From positions 1 to 29,556 of the forward strand of contig VSNH01000028.1 in the NCBI GenBank assembly GCA_009774215.1: a stretch of 29,556 nucleotides of DNA, given 5' to 3'. The position numbers were made by a program, and so were the translations under genes. The DNA is from Lachnospiraceae bacterium. GTDB lineage: Bacteria > Bacillota > Clostridia > Lachnospirales > Lachnospiraceae. Shown here in pieces: positions 7,809 through 16,096 of this stretch. A model generated the notes under the pieces. The model searched no databases. It was not told the DNA's origin and saw nothing but the letters and a program-made list of their open reading frames with translations. Numbering within the stretch: the stretch's first letter is position 1; each line of letters opens with the position of its first letter.

Positions 7809-8728
7809 TTGGAACACCTCCCTCTCCCGCCGACTTCGGACAGGGGCACCGTATAAATCGTCCTTTTCAGCCCCGGACAATCCAGCCGCTTATGATAACT
7901 GCTGCCATAGTCCGTGATGTACACCTGATTTCCGCTTCCTCCCGCGCCGCAGGAGCCGCACGGCGCGTATTTGCCGCCGGACGCATTGCGCAGGTCAGTC
8001 ACGGACTGCGCAGGCGCCGTCTTTATCTTTGGATTTAAATAAGTGCAATTCCTGTCCAGATGATAGGCCGTTCCCGTTTTTGTGATATACACCATGGGAT
8101 CCTCCTGCGTGCCGCCGCCCACCGATCCGGCAGCGTCATACCCCGTCCACGCCCTGCCGTAGTAGCGCTGCGACATCAAAAATCCGTCGAATCCCATCAA
8201 CCCCGCAAAAGGTCGGACACGATAGGTAATTCGCAAGTCAATGATGTCCTCCGCGCCCATCAGCGAGGAGCCGATGAGGGACAGCCCTCCCGCGCCGCCC
8301 TTCACACAGGAATTTTCCAGATAGGAGCTGCCCACATACTCTACAATTTGTCCTCTGGCATACCCTTCCGTGACCGCTACGCCGGCCAGCCCGTCAGGCA
8401 GCGCATCTCCCACTGTATTTTCATAGACATATCCCGCGAAAGCCAGCTTGTTCCCCACCTGATGCAAGGCTGCGTTGATCCGGCTCTGGGTTCCTATGAT
8501 GTTCACCGCGAAGAGAATATTGAGTACCGCAAACAGAAAAAACGGCAGGGCAAAGGCGGCCTCCAGCGTCATAGAGCCTCTTTTGCGGGAGAGGATAAAA
8601 GACGCCCCTTTTACCCATCGGAGTAATGACTTATGAAAATGACTACCTTGACTTGCTGCAAGATATGCCCGGAGAGAATGTGCTGTCGATTTAGGTCGTT
8701 TTAAATTTTGTGGTCGTAAAAAGGGCAT
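7799..8728 (-). CDS. TadE-like pseudopilin with two C-terminal His/Cys motifs
   Basis: 309 residues; the start is fixed by GGGAGGTGAT five bases before ATG 8728. After an unusually long basic N-terminal region (about 52 residues) comes KRGSMTLEAAFALPFF, the prepilin-like cleavage site and helix. The extracytoplasmic part ends in two related units, VYITKTGTAYHLDRNC and VYITDYGSSYHKRLDC, each followed by a C-x2-C pair, so each has one His and three Cys arranged like a metal site. TadE-type proteins assist Flp pilus assembly; the Cys units may bind metal or form disulfides (inference). It lies between the DUF5702 gene and the second peptidase. Confidence 0.8.
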   Translation of the reverse strand: MPFLRPQNLKRPKSTAHSLRAYLAASQGSHFHKSLLRWVKGASFILSRKRGSMTLEAAFALPFFLFAVLNILFAVNIIGTQSRINAALHQVGNKLAFAGYVYENTVGDALPDGLAGVAVTEGYARGQIVEYVGSSYLENSCVKGGAGGLSLIGSSLMGAEDIIDLRITYRVRPFAGLMGFDGFLMSQRYYGRAWTGYDAAGSVGGGTQEDPMVYITKTGTAYHLDRNCTYLNPKIKTAPAQSVTDLRNASGGKYAPCGSCGAGGSGNQVYITDYGSSYHKRLDCPGLKRTIYTVPLSEVGGRGRCSKCG

Positions 8729-8746
8729 CTTTTATCACCTCCCGCG

Positions 8747-10183
8747 TTAATAGAATCCATAGCTTCTTGTCATTTCGTAGGAATAACCGAAGCGGCTCGC
8801 CACCTCCAGATGCGCCTGATAGGCGTCGAAACAGCCGTCCAGCCGAAATCCCGCATTGCCGGGCGTTCGACGGATATCCATCTCCATGATGTCCATGGCC
8901 CGCTCCGTCCGCGTTCCCTCATCCTGCAAAAAGACCATGATCTGTAAATATTCCTTATAGTTAAGTCCGTTTCCCCCGGAATCCTCCGTGAGACTTCCTC
9001 TCACATTTTTAAGACAGTTAATGCCTGTCTTCCAGTCGGCAGCCGTTTTAAAAATGGGAACTCTGCCGCCGCCAAACAGCGTCTTGACATCCTGTAAGCT
9101 CTCCACGTAAGCCCACGCAAAAAGAATCGTATACTTGACCGGCTCCGCCAGCTCCGGCATAAGCAGCACGGCCGAAAGCGCCAACGCCAAAATCTCCGCC
9201 TCCGCCATTTTTTGACTGTCCGAAAGAAGATACAGCATGTTGGATACCTCCCGCCAGAGCAGCAGTTTTTTTGCCACCTGTTCCAGATTCTGCCAGTCCG
9301 TATCCCTGCCCGCCACAATATATTCCACCTGATATTTCAGAAGCGACTTATCCATCTCCGCCCCGTAATACCCGCATTTTTCAAAAAGATACATTTGAAA
9401 AACCAGATCATTTGGCGCACCGCCGGCCTCTACCGCCTCCGCGCACAGCCCTGTGCCCGTCATACGCCCGGAACGACGGGAAATATAGTCGCTCAAATCC
9501 ACCTTTACCGCAGAGACCGCGGCGGAATTTTCCAGCACAAGGTTTAGCACCCCGCTGCTTCTCAAGGCATTGACAGCATCCGCCGGATTGTTTAACGGCA
9601 CCTCCTCCGTCCCTCCATCCTCCGTCTCTTTCTCCGGCAGACCGATCTCCTCAATCTGTTCCTCATACTGCCGCCGCCACGCATCCACATCCTTCGTGTC
9701 TATTCCGGCCCCCTGCAGCAAACCGACATTGGCGCTGAGTTTATCTACAAGAGCGCCCATCGGATAATCTCCCATATAGTCCGTAACCTGCCGTTTCAGC
9801 ACCGCACCGTTTTCATCCGAGGCCACAGAATACGCCGGAATTTCCACCATACCCATATCCATGGCCAGAAAATCCCTTCCCCCAAATAAACCTTTTCCCT
9901 CCCCCGGTCGGCAGTTTTTTTGCGCGTATCTGCGCAGATGTGCCTCCGTGTTCGCAATATTGGGATGGGAGCCGCCATAAGAGGTATCTACGAACAAAAG
10001 ATCATACTGTTTCAAAAGCTCCCTGTGGTATTCAGCCAAAACGGAATTCATACCGATATCCGCCACGCACTCAAACTTCATGCGGATGGCACTGATCCGT
10101 GCCCCTTCTATCACTGTGAATACAAGGGACAGGATCAATGTAAGGGATAAAGATAAAAATACCGTTATGTATCCCCGCCTCAT
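8747..10183 (-). CDS. DUF5702 family pilus-operon protein
   Basis: 478 residues. It begins MRRGYITVFLSLSLTLILSL, a hydrophobic helix resembling a pseudopilin or signal-anchor, followed by a large extracytoplasmic domain with little else recognisable. Proteins of this kind (DUF5702) are regularly found directly after Flp1 pilin in Clostridia Tad operons and are thought to be TadG-like minor components. ATG 10183 overlaps the stop codon of the pilin gene as ATGA, so translation is coupled. The role is inferred from position and topology. Confidence 0.75.
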   Translation of the reverse strand: MRRGYITVFLSLSLTLILSLVFTVIEGARISAIRMKFECVADIGMNSVLAEYHRELLKQYDLLFVDTSYGGSHPNIANTEAHLRRYAQKNCRPGEGKGLFGGRDFLAMDMGMVEIPAYSVASDENGAVLKRQVTDYMGDYPMGALVDKLSANVGLLQGAGIDTKDVDAWRRQYEEQIEEIGLPEKETEDGGTEEVPLNNPADAVNALRSSGVLNLVLENSAAVSAVKVDLSDYISRRSGRMTGTGLCAEAVEAGGAPNDLVFQMYLFEKCGYYGAEMDKSLLKYQVEYIVAGRDTDWQNLEQVAKKLLLWREVSNMLYLLSDSQKMAEAEILALALSAVLLMPELAEPVKYTILFAWAYVESLQDVKTLFGGGRVPIFKTAADWKTGINCLKNVRGSLTEDSGGNGLNYKEYLQIMVFLQDEGTRTERAMDIMEMDIRRTPGNAGFRLDGCFDAYQAHLEVASRFGYSYEMTRSYGFY

Positions 10184-10380
10184 TCCATTACCGTGTTGCT
10201 GTCTTTGGTTATCTTCTCAAAGACTTTTTCCACCAGTTCGCGAAGCTGCTTTTTGAAAATAATAACCAGACCGATCAGCACCACAATAATCAGAATGATT
10301 TCCACCGTGCCCATGCCTTCCTCCTCCCGCAGAAAGTCTCCAAATCCTTTCAGTCGTTCGTTTTCTCTTCTCTTTAACAT
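10180..10380 (-). CDS. flp: Flp1 family type IVb pilin (major pilin subunit)
   Basis: 66 residues. A basic leader of about 22 residues ends EEEG, followed by MGTVEIILIIVVLIGLVII: cleavage after the glycine leaves E at +5 and a hydrophobic helix, as in Flp pilins. The C-terminal part is a short charged helix. This would be the main subunit of the pilus fibre, cut by the A24 peptidases encoded at both ends of the operon. AAGGAGG lies eight bases upstream of ATG, stronger than its neighbours, and a possible own promoter sits at 10407-10436, fitting the need for many copies. Confidence 0.9.
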   Translation of the reverse strand: MLKRRENERLKGFGDFLREEEGMGTVEIILIIVVLIGLVIIFKKQLRELVEKVFEKITKDSNTVME

Positions 10381-10406
10381 ATTCGTTTCCTCCTTATCAT
10401 CTATTT

Positions 10407-10436
10407 TTTATAACAACTATAACAGTCAGTTTGTAA
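10407..10436 (-). promoter_or_regulatory. Possible internal promoter ahead of the pilin gene
   Basis: The minus strand has TTACAA (10431-10436), an 18-bp spacer and TATAAA (10407-10412) with an upstream TG making an extended -10. It lies in the 97-bp gap between tadC and flp, the only sizeable gap inside this part of the operon besides the one before tadC. Confidence 0.45.
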
Positions 10437-10477
10437 TAAGCCTGCAGGCGCGTCTGCAGCGCCGTAGGACAGATACC

Positions 10478-11935
10478 TCAGTTCAACGTAAATGAGAAAT
10501 ACGCCGGTATCATAATAATCACCATAACCACGCAGAGCATCATCATCATGGGCAATAGCAGTTTTGTTCCCGCCTCCTCTCCCAGCTTTTTCGCCAGATT
10601 TTTCCGCTCCGCGAAAGCATTGTCCGCTTCCTGTCTGAGTACCCGCAAAAGGTCGTTGCTCCCCTTTCTGATATTCTGCGATAGCAGCGCGGACAGCTTC
10701 ATGTAAGCCTGCACTTGGCACCGTTTACCGAAATGCGCGTAAGCCTCCGTCTCCGACCTGCCGCTCTGCAGCTCATAGCAGGTCATCAGGATTTCTTCAT
10801 ATACATATTGCTTCCTCTCCTCCTTTCTTTTTTTATAGTCCTCCCCCATCTTCAAAAAAGCGTTTCGGATGGTCATGCCCGCGCCCATATAGAGCGCCAG
10901 CTTATTGACAATCTCCGGATAATCCAAAAGCAGTTCCCGCTTCCTCGCCTCCAGCTTCTGATCCAGCTCCCTCCCTCTTCCCCAATAAAGCACGCCCGCC
11001 GCAAGGATTACCAAAATCAGGAAATAACCGCTGGTGTCCTCTATGATCTCGCTCCAGATAACGGGCTCTGTGCCTACCCGCTCCGGCAGCGCCATCACCT
11101 CGCCGTTTCTGCTTCCCTCCTCCCTCTCCCGCAGCAGCTCCTCCAGCCGCGCCCGCAGCGCCTTCTTGGGCGAATAGACCACAGGATTAACCTGCACGGG
11201 AAGCTGCAGCTCCCGAAACCAGTCCTCATAACGAAACACCGCCGTCAAGATAACCACCTCGCCTTCTGCAAGCGCCTCATTATGTACCGCCCCATCCGCG
11301 TTAATCAGAGAGTAGGCGTCGCTCTCCCAGCTGATCTGAAAAGGATACCCTTCCAAAACGGAAACCAGCTTCAAATCACCCCGCACATCCTCCAGGCAGG
11401 CATTCCCGTTGAGAACGGCCCCCGGAAGAAGCGCCGCCGCCTCCGTATACGCTTTTTCCAGCTCCTCCTCCGTAAGCTTTCGCTCCTCCAGAAGATAGTC
11501 AAAAATTTCCTCCTGCACACCCGGAATTTCCGCCTTCAACCCTATCTGCACATCCCCCTCCCCGTAGGCATTTCTGAAAAGATATCCGCCTTCCATCAGT
11601 CTCGCAGCGCTGTGGGCGCTGAACCAGGCGGCCAGACACAAAATATCCCCCACAAACACCACCGTAAGCAGAAGCGTATACAGGGAAATGTAATGCTCCC
11701 TGATCTGCTTCTCCGCCGCAATTTCCGGCCGCAGCGTTTTCAGCTTGTCTCCAAGCTGTCTTACATAAAGCGCCCTCTTCCAATCCCCCCTCCCCTTATT
11801 CGCCTTTTTTTGCCGCTCCTGCCGTCTCCGAAACATGCGGGCCGCCATCTTTTGAAAGGGATTCCCGCTTTCCCCCAAAGACAGGAAAAACATAACCAAA
11901 TAGCCGGCTAAAATTGCGACATAAACATAAATCAT
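10478..11935 (-). CDS. tadC: TadC-like type II/IV secretion F protein with a large external insertion
   Basis: 485 residues from ATG 11933-11935 (AAGGAG five bases upstream). A first membrane helix (MIYVYVAILAGYLVMFFLSL) and basic segment are followed by a second helix near residue 100, then about 180 polar residues that should face outside, a helix near 310 (YFILVILAAGVLYW), the GspF/TadC-like cytoplasmic helical domain (PEIVNKLALYMGAGMTIRNAF) and a final helix. TadC is half of the inner-membrane platform driven by TadA. The long insertion between helices two and three is bigger than in proteobacterial TadC, which is usual in Clostridia as far as I recall. Confidence 0.8.
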   Translation of the reverse strand: MIYVYVAILAGYLVMFFLSLGESGNPFQKMAARMFRRRQERQKKANKGRGDWKRALYVRQLGDKLKTLRPEIAAEKQIREHYISLYTLLLTVVFVGDILCLAAWFSAHSAARLMEGGYLFRNAYGEGDVQIGLKAEIPGVQEEIFDYLLEERKLTEEELEKAYTEAAALLPGAVLNGNACLEDVRGDLKLVSVLEGYPFQISWESDAYSLINADGAVHNEALAEGEVVILTAVFRYEDWFRELQLPVQVNPVVYSPKKALRARLEELLREREEGSRNGEVMALPERVGTEPVIWSEIIEDTSGYFLILVILAAGVLYWGRGRELDQKLEARKRELLLDYPEIVNKLALYMGAGMTIRNAFLKMGEDYKKRKEERKQYVYEEILMTCYELQSGRSETEAYAHFGKRCQVQAYMKLSALLSQNIRKGSNDLLRVLRQEADNAFAERKNLAKKLGEEAGTKLLLPMMMMLCVVMVIIMIPAYFSFTLN

Positions 11936-12011
11936 AAACGCTCCTTTCTCCGCAACGCCTGCTGCCGGGCCCATGCCGCCGTACACACAAAAATATTATG
12001 CAGACATTTAC

Positions 12012-12770
12012 TCACACTTCAATTTCCACAATCCGCCTGGAGAGCAGATATGCCGCGCCGTAAAAAAGCAGGCACACCGTCATCACTGCCACGCCGATCA
12101 GATTATGATAGAGCACCTCGAAGAACCCCCGGGAAGTCGTCCCGATATAGAAAATAATCAGAAACGGCACCATATTCATAATCTTCTGTTCCACTTTTCT
12201 CGCGCTTATCATAAGCTGAACCTCCTTGTCAGTCTCAATTTTCTGCTCGATCACCCCGGCGGTCTTTTCCAGAATTTCCGTCATGTTTCCGCCGCTCCTC
12301 TTCGCAATCAGAAAGACATCCGCAAACTGCATGATATCGGGCAGACGGCTTCTGACTCCCAGCTCATACAACAGCTTTTCCAGCACCACATTGTTTTCAA
12401 GCCCCCGCAGCATATGCCGCACCTCTTGGCAGATGAGGCTGTCCGCGCCGTAAAGCAGTTCCACATCACGGTAAGACTCCCGCAGGGCATTTTCGATGGA
12501 ATACCCGGCCTTAACATTGGCCGAGAGCGCCAGCACCAAATCCTTAAACTGCAGGCTCAGCTCCTGCCTGCGCTTTTTCGCCAGCTCCTTTTTCTTCTCC
12601 TTCATAAAAAGGACAAACACGGGAAAAAGGCAAATACAGGCAAGCCACGACCGATAGAAAAAATATCCGATCATCGCCACCAGAGACGCCCCTTCCAGAA
12701 GCGCAAGCGTTCCTTCCCTGAAAGGGAAATGATAGTCAGCATAATCCGGCAGTCTGCAGCTTTTCGACAT
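12012..12770 (-). CDS. tadB: TadB-like type II/IV secretion F protein
   Basis: 252 residues from ATG 12768-12770, which has AAGGAG nine bases upstream; a TTG two codons earlier is too close to the site. It overlaps the end of tadA (12736) by 35 bp. Two N-terminal helices are followed by the GspF-like helical domain with LVLALSANVKAGYSIENAL and the RSGGNMTEIL loop typical of TadB, then two C-terminal helices. It pairs with TadC as the membrane platform of the Flp pilus. No disruption is seen. Confidence 0.88.
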   Translation of the reverse strand: MSKSCRLPDYADYHFPFREGTLALLEGASLVAMIGYFFYRSWLACICLFPVFVLFMKEKKKELAKKRRQELSLQFKDLVLALSANVKAGYSIENALRESYRDVELLYGADSLICQEVRHMLRGLENNVVLEKLLYELGVRSRLPDIMQFADVFLIAKRSGGNMTEILEKTAGVIEQKIETDKEVQLMISARKVEQKIMNMVPFLIIFYIGTTSRGFFEVLYHNLIGVAVMTVCLLFYGAAYLLSRRIVEIEV

Positions 12771-13956
12771 AGGCAAGCTCTCCTTTCTTTCGAAGTGTGC
12801 CGAGAATTTTTCCGCCGCCCGTCTCCCCCTCCTCCTCGAAGCGGTAGAGCGGACTCAGGACGATTTCCCCGTTTTCAAATCCGCACACCTCCACAATCTC
12901 CAACACCTTCCTTGTTTTATCGCGCAGACGCCCCAGATGGACGATAATGTCAATGCCCGACGCGATCTGCTGTCTGATGGCCTCCAGCGGAATCTCCATT
13001 CCCATGAGAATCATATTTTCCAAGCGGCTTAGCATGTCCCGCGAGCTGTTGGCATGTCCCGTGGACATGGAACCGTCGTGCCCCGTATTCAGGCACTGCA
13101 TCATATCGAAGGCTTCACCGCCGCGCACCTCGCCGACAATAATGCGCGTGGGTCTCATTCTCAAAGATGTCTTAATCAAATCCCTGATCGTAATTTCCCG
13201 ACACCCCTCCACATTTGCGTTCCTCGTTTCCATGCGGACAATGTTGCTTATATTTCTAATCTGCAGCTCCGCACTGTCCTCTATCGTGATAATGCGCTCC
13301 TCCGCCGGAATATAATTGGACAGCGCGTTTAAAAATGTGGTTTTCCCGGAACCTGTCCCGCCGCTGATGAAAATATTGTATTTCGCCCGCACCAGCCTGC
13401 TTAACCACCCGCAGACCTCCTCCGTGACGGAGCCGAAGGACACCAGGTCTTCCATGGTGATTGGTTTGTCGGGAAACCGTCTGATTGTGACGATCGGGCC
13501 GTTTTATGCCAACGGGTTTAAAAATACATTAACGCGGGCGCCGTTTTCCAATCTGGCGTCCACAATCGGCGACGCCTCGTTGACCACTCTGTTACAGTCG
13601 GAGACAATCTGCTGTATCACATTTTGCAGTTTCTCCGCGCTCTCAAAGTGCAGGCCGCTCTCCGTAAGCCTGCCGCTCCGCTCAATAAAAATCTTATCCG
13701 GCCCGTTTATCATAATCTCCGTAATCTGCGGATCGTCCACCAGCTCCTGCAATACATCCAGCTTGCGGACCGCATGGAAAAGCTCTCTTCTGAGCCTGCC
13801 GCGCTCCGGCAGGGAAAGCGGATTTTCCCGCCCTTCCCGGACAAGCATCTCGTCGATCAATTCCCAAATTTCCTCATCGCTGCTCTCTCTGGAATAGTCA
13901 ATGCTTTCCTGAAGCTTTTCCTTTAAAATTTTTCGTCTTTCCTCTGTGCTACCCAT
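12736..13956 (-). pseudogene. tadA: tadA/cpaF pilus ATPase interrupted by an in-frame stop codon
   Basis: Read as one frame this is a full-length CpaF/TadA secretion ATPase of 406 codons, but codon 151 (13504-13506) is TAA. The 5' part (13504-13956, GAGGA before ATG) holds the N-terminal domain ending VNVFLNPLA. The rest continues in the same frame without any indel: NGPIVTIRRFP, Walker A GGTGSGKT (codons 199-206), Asp box IITIEDSAELQ, Walker B IIVGEVRGGEAFDMM and the His box HDGSMSTGHAN. Relatives have leucine at the stop position (ALNGP), so a single TTA-to-TAA change explains it. The nearest ATG after the stop (13455) lacks a ribosome site. The start overlaps the tadZ stop as ATGGGTAG. Confidence 0.88.
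13504..13506 (-). other. Premature TAA stop within tadA
   Basis: On the minus strand the codons read CCG TTG GCA TAA AAC GGC CCG, that is P-L-A-stop-N-G-P. Both flanks are conserved CpaF sequence in the same frame, so this is a nonsense change and not a frameshift. A sequencing or assembly error cannot be ruled out from one read of the sequence. Confidence 0.85.
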
Positions 13957-14995
13957 AAATGTCCTCTTTGATAATAGATTTCACATACCCGGCCAGTTCT
14001 CCATGCGTCATCATATCCAGACTGTCCGGCAGTTCCTGAAAAATCGGGAAACGGCACTTTACGGTTTTTTCCGAAATCTCGCCCAAATCCCCCTGCTGCA
14101 GCATCCGTTCATACTGCCTGAGCTTCGCCTGCGCAAAATGATCCTCCCTCGTGATGGTATAGATCTTCTGACAGCTTTTTAACAAATCAAACAACCCGTC
14201 TATCCCGTCATCCAAATCCAAGATGATATATTCATATTCACCGATTGCCGCAATGTCCCGGCAGAGCGCCAGCCACTGTTCCCCGGGCACCTCCCTGATT
14301 CCCAGCGAATACTGCATGGGCGGTATGTAATCCAATCCCCCCGCATTTTGAATGACCGTGGGCAGCCGCAGGGCCAGCTTTTCCCTCGCGCTCTGGAAGT
14401 AATACATGACGTCCAGCATATCCGTCTGGTATTCCCGCCGCAAAAGCTCTCCCAGACCGGAATACATCTCAAAATTCAAATACATTGTCTTGTGTTCCTT
14501 CGCCAGAAGCTGCCCGAGCGACAGGGCGAAAGAAGTCTGTAAGCACCTCTTTATCGGAGAATAAATCCCGATCATCTTAACCGCCGTCTCCGTTGCCTGC
14601 AGATAGTCCTTCCATCCGCTGCCGTCCGCGATCACATTTAATATTTCCTGCACCACCAATTCCGGGCTTTGATACTTACTGATGCATCGCATATTTTCCT
14701 GTGCCGTATCGCTGCCTCCTGATGTGTTTAGCGCCCGCACCGTCTCCCCGCTTTCCTGCAGAATGAACATCTGCGTCACCTGCCTTCTGACATATTCTTC
14801 TTTCAGCAGTTTCCATGCGCTTTCCGCAATCAGAAGAACTTCTATTTCCTCCCTTCCCGCAAACTTCTCCAGCTCATCCACCGCCGTAAATAAATGCAGC
14901 GTATAGGGAAGCCTTACCTTTTCCAGAAGATACTCCGCCATACGGAAGGCGTATCCCTCCTCCGCATCACAGATTGCCATAATTTTTTGTGTCAA
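13949..14995 (-). CDS. TadZ/CpaE-like MinD-family protein with atypical Walker A
   Basis: 348 residues from TTG 14993-14995, chosen because AGGAGG lies six bases upstream; the in-frame ATG at 15016 lies before that site. The first ~120 residues resemble a receiver-like domain, as in CpaE/TadZ localisation factors. The second half is a MinD/ParA-like domain (MYLNFEMYSGL, EYIILDLDDGIDGL), but the P-loop is IYSPIKRCLQTSFAL without the GKGGxGKT form. TadZ positions the Tad machine at a cell site. The start overlaps the stop of the upstream peptidase gene as TTGA, and the stop overlaps the tadA start, so the three are coupled. Confidence 0.8.
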   Translation of the reverse strand: MTQKIMAICDAEEGYAFRMAEYLLEKVRLPYTLHLFTAVDELEKFAGREEIEVLLIAESAWKLLKEEYVRRQVTQMFILQESGETVRALNTSGGSDTAQENMRCISKYQSPELVVQEILNVIADGSGWKDYLQATETAVKMIGIYSPIKRCLQTSFALSLGQLLAKEHKTMYLNFEMYSGLGELLRREYQTDMLDVMYYFQSAREKLALRLPTVIQNAGGLDYIPPMQYSLGIREVPGEQWLALCRDIAAIGEYEYIILDLDDGIDGLFDLLKSCQKIYTITREDHFAQAKLRQYERMLQQGDLGEISEKTVKCRFPIFQELPDSLDMMTHGELAGYVKSIIKEDIYG

Positions 14996-15492
14996 AATAA
15001 TCCTCCTATCCTGCACACCGCACTGAACAAAATCGGCACTGCAAAGTGGATTTTGTTTTTACAGTAGGTGTGATAATCCTGTTTTAAGTCCTCTCCGTAA
15101 ATTCTCCAATGTCCCGTCCGCCAAACCTCGTGCAGATAGGAGAAAAAATACCGGAATCTCTCCCTGCCGTTTTTCTCCGCAGCAAGCTTCATCACCGAAA
15201 ATCCCGCGCCGATCACAAAGGCACCCGCCAGTATGGCCATAAACTCTCCTATCGCCTGAAAGCTCCCGATCATAACAAACAGCTTTACGTCGCCCGCTCC
15301 GAGCGCGCCTATCATATACAGGGGATACATAAGCAGAAACGCCAGAAGTACAGATGCCAGAATGTCCGATAAATTCCGACCCGATAAGATACTGCCCGAA
15401 ACGCCGATGATCATGCCCAAAAGAAGAAAGCCATTCGGAATTCGATCCGTCTTAAGATCTGCAAAAGCGGAAAGCAAAAGCAGGAGAAGCAA
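14992..15492 (-). CDS. A24 family prepilin peptidase (TadV-like), first gene of the Tad operon
   Basis: At least 166 residues. The catalytic aspartates are visible in AFADLKTDRIPN and in GALGAGDVKLF, with helices around them; the ~60-residue C-terminal tail is soluble. It would process Flp pilin and TadE proteins. The start is unclear: TTG 15490-15492 has no ribosome site, whereas a strong GGAGGTG (15527-15533 region) lies upstream of in-frame ATT 15517-15519 (good spacing) and CTG 15511-15513. Starting there adds 7-9 residues and gives a better first helix. I list the conventional TTG. Confidence 0.8.
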   Translation of the reverse strand: MLLLLLLSAFADLKTDRIPNGFLLLGMIIGVSGSILSGRNLSDILASVLLAFLLMYPLYMIGALGAGDVKLFVMIGSFQAIGEFMAILAGAFVIGAGFSVMKLAAEKNGRERFRYFFSYLHEVWRTGHWRIYGEDLKQDYHTYCKNKIHFAVPILFSAVCRIGGLF

Positions 15493-15576
15493 AAAAGATT
15501 GACAGTAGGTCAGTCCAATAACACCACCTCCACATCCTGAAATAGTAAGTTTAAATGTCTACTCAACGAAATAGTC

Positions 15577-15635
15577 GGAAGATCTTCCCGATGCCCTGAA
15601 GCGAGAAGCGTGTATTCCACAGAAGGGAATGACAC
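15577..15635 (-). other. Structured leader of the Tad operon
   Basis: The roughly 140-nt untranslated leader between the promoter (15662-15689) and the first gene contains a stem-loop with arms 610-618 and 626-635 of the 15,6xx/15,5xx region (positions 15610-15618 and 15626-15635, one bulge) and a perfect 12-bp palindrome GGAAGATCTTCC at 15577-15588. I recognise no known riboswitch here; c-di-GMP riboswitch core motifs were looked for and not seen. Confidence 0.4.
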
Positions 15636-15661
15636 ATAGAATTTCTTGAGTTGTGACTTGA

Positions 15662-15689
15662 ATTATAGCACAATGGAAAAATTTGTCTA
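15662..15689 (-). promoter_or_regulatory. Promoter of the Tad operon
   Basis: The minus strand has TAGACA (15684-15689), a 16-bp spacer and TATAAT (15662-15667) preceded by TGC, an extended -10. It lies just after the bofA stop codon and reads into the Tad operon, leaving a leader of about 140 nt. Confidence 0.7.
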
Positions 15690-15700
15690 TTGTAAAATAT

Positions 15701-15973
15701 TCACAAGATTTTAAAGAAATGAATGCCGTAAAGTACCGCCACCCCAGGAAATCCAAGGATTCCGGATGTCAAAACAGTAAAAGGATTGATGCCTACCGCC
15801 ACCTGCAGCTGTCTGGATGCCAGCACATAATTAATCGCGTAAATGCCCACGGTTCCCATCACCGCGCGAAGAATAAAATTGACCAGCCATTCTACCTTTC
15901 TGCCCATCGCGCCGATCGCCAGCACGATCAGACACACCGCCATGATAATAAAAGCTCCGCTTACGTTTCCCAT
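15701..15973 (-). CDS. bofA: BofA-like pro-sigma-K processing inhibitor
   Basis: 90 residues, with two to three hydrophobic helices and the C-terminal INPFTVLTSGILGFPGVAVLYGI block characteristic of the BofA family. In Bacillus BofA holds the SpoIVFB protease inactive in the mother-cell membrane until the sigma-K checkpoint. Its presence suggests the organism forms spores. GGAG lies about ten bases upstream of ATG. The yaaL gene, its usual neighbour, is 260 bp away but on the opposite strand here. Confidence 0.88.
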   Translation of the reverse strand: MGNVSGAFIIMAVCLIVLAIGAMGRKVEWLVNFILRAVMGTVGIYAINYVLASRQLQVAVGINPFTVLTSGILGFPGVAVLYGIHFFKIL

Positions 15974-16096
15974 AGTCCGATATCTCCGCCTGTTCCGCCG
16001 CCCTGCGAAACGTCTCTCCTGCCTGTCTCTTTACACCATATGAACCAACTATTCATAATATTACATGAATATTTCTGGAAATTTTTACCTAAACTA

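Noticed and set aside
10715..11911. Long open frame of 398 codons on the plus strand opposite tadC
   Set aside because: It is the antisense of a clear TadC gene, has biased low-complexity composition (Leu, His, Arg, Pro) and no ribosome site; it reflects the GC-rich third positions of the real gene.
13456..13503. tadA break as a frameshift or as two separate genes
   Set aside because: The two open parts are in the same frame exactly 16 codons apart, with conserved residues in between, so only a stop codon separates them; the second part has no ribosome site of its own.
15520..15660. c-di-GMP riboswitch in the Tad leader
   Set aside because: The conserved core sequences of the known c-di-GMP classes were not found; only a simple hairpin and a palindrome are present.
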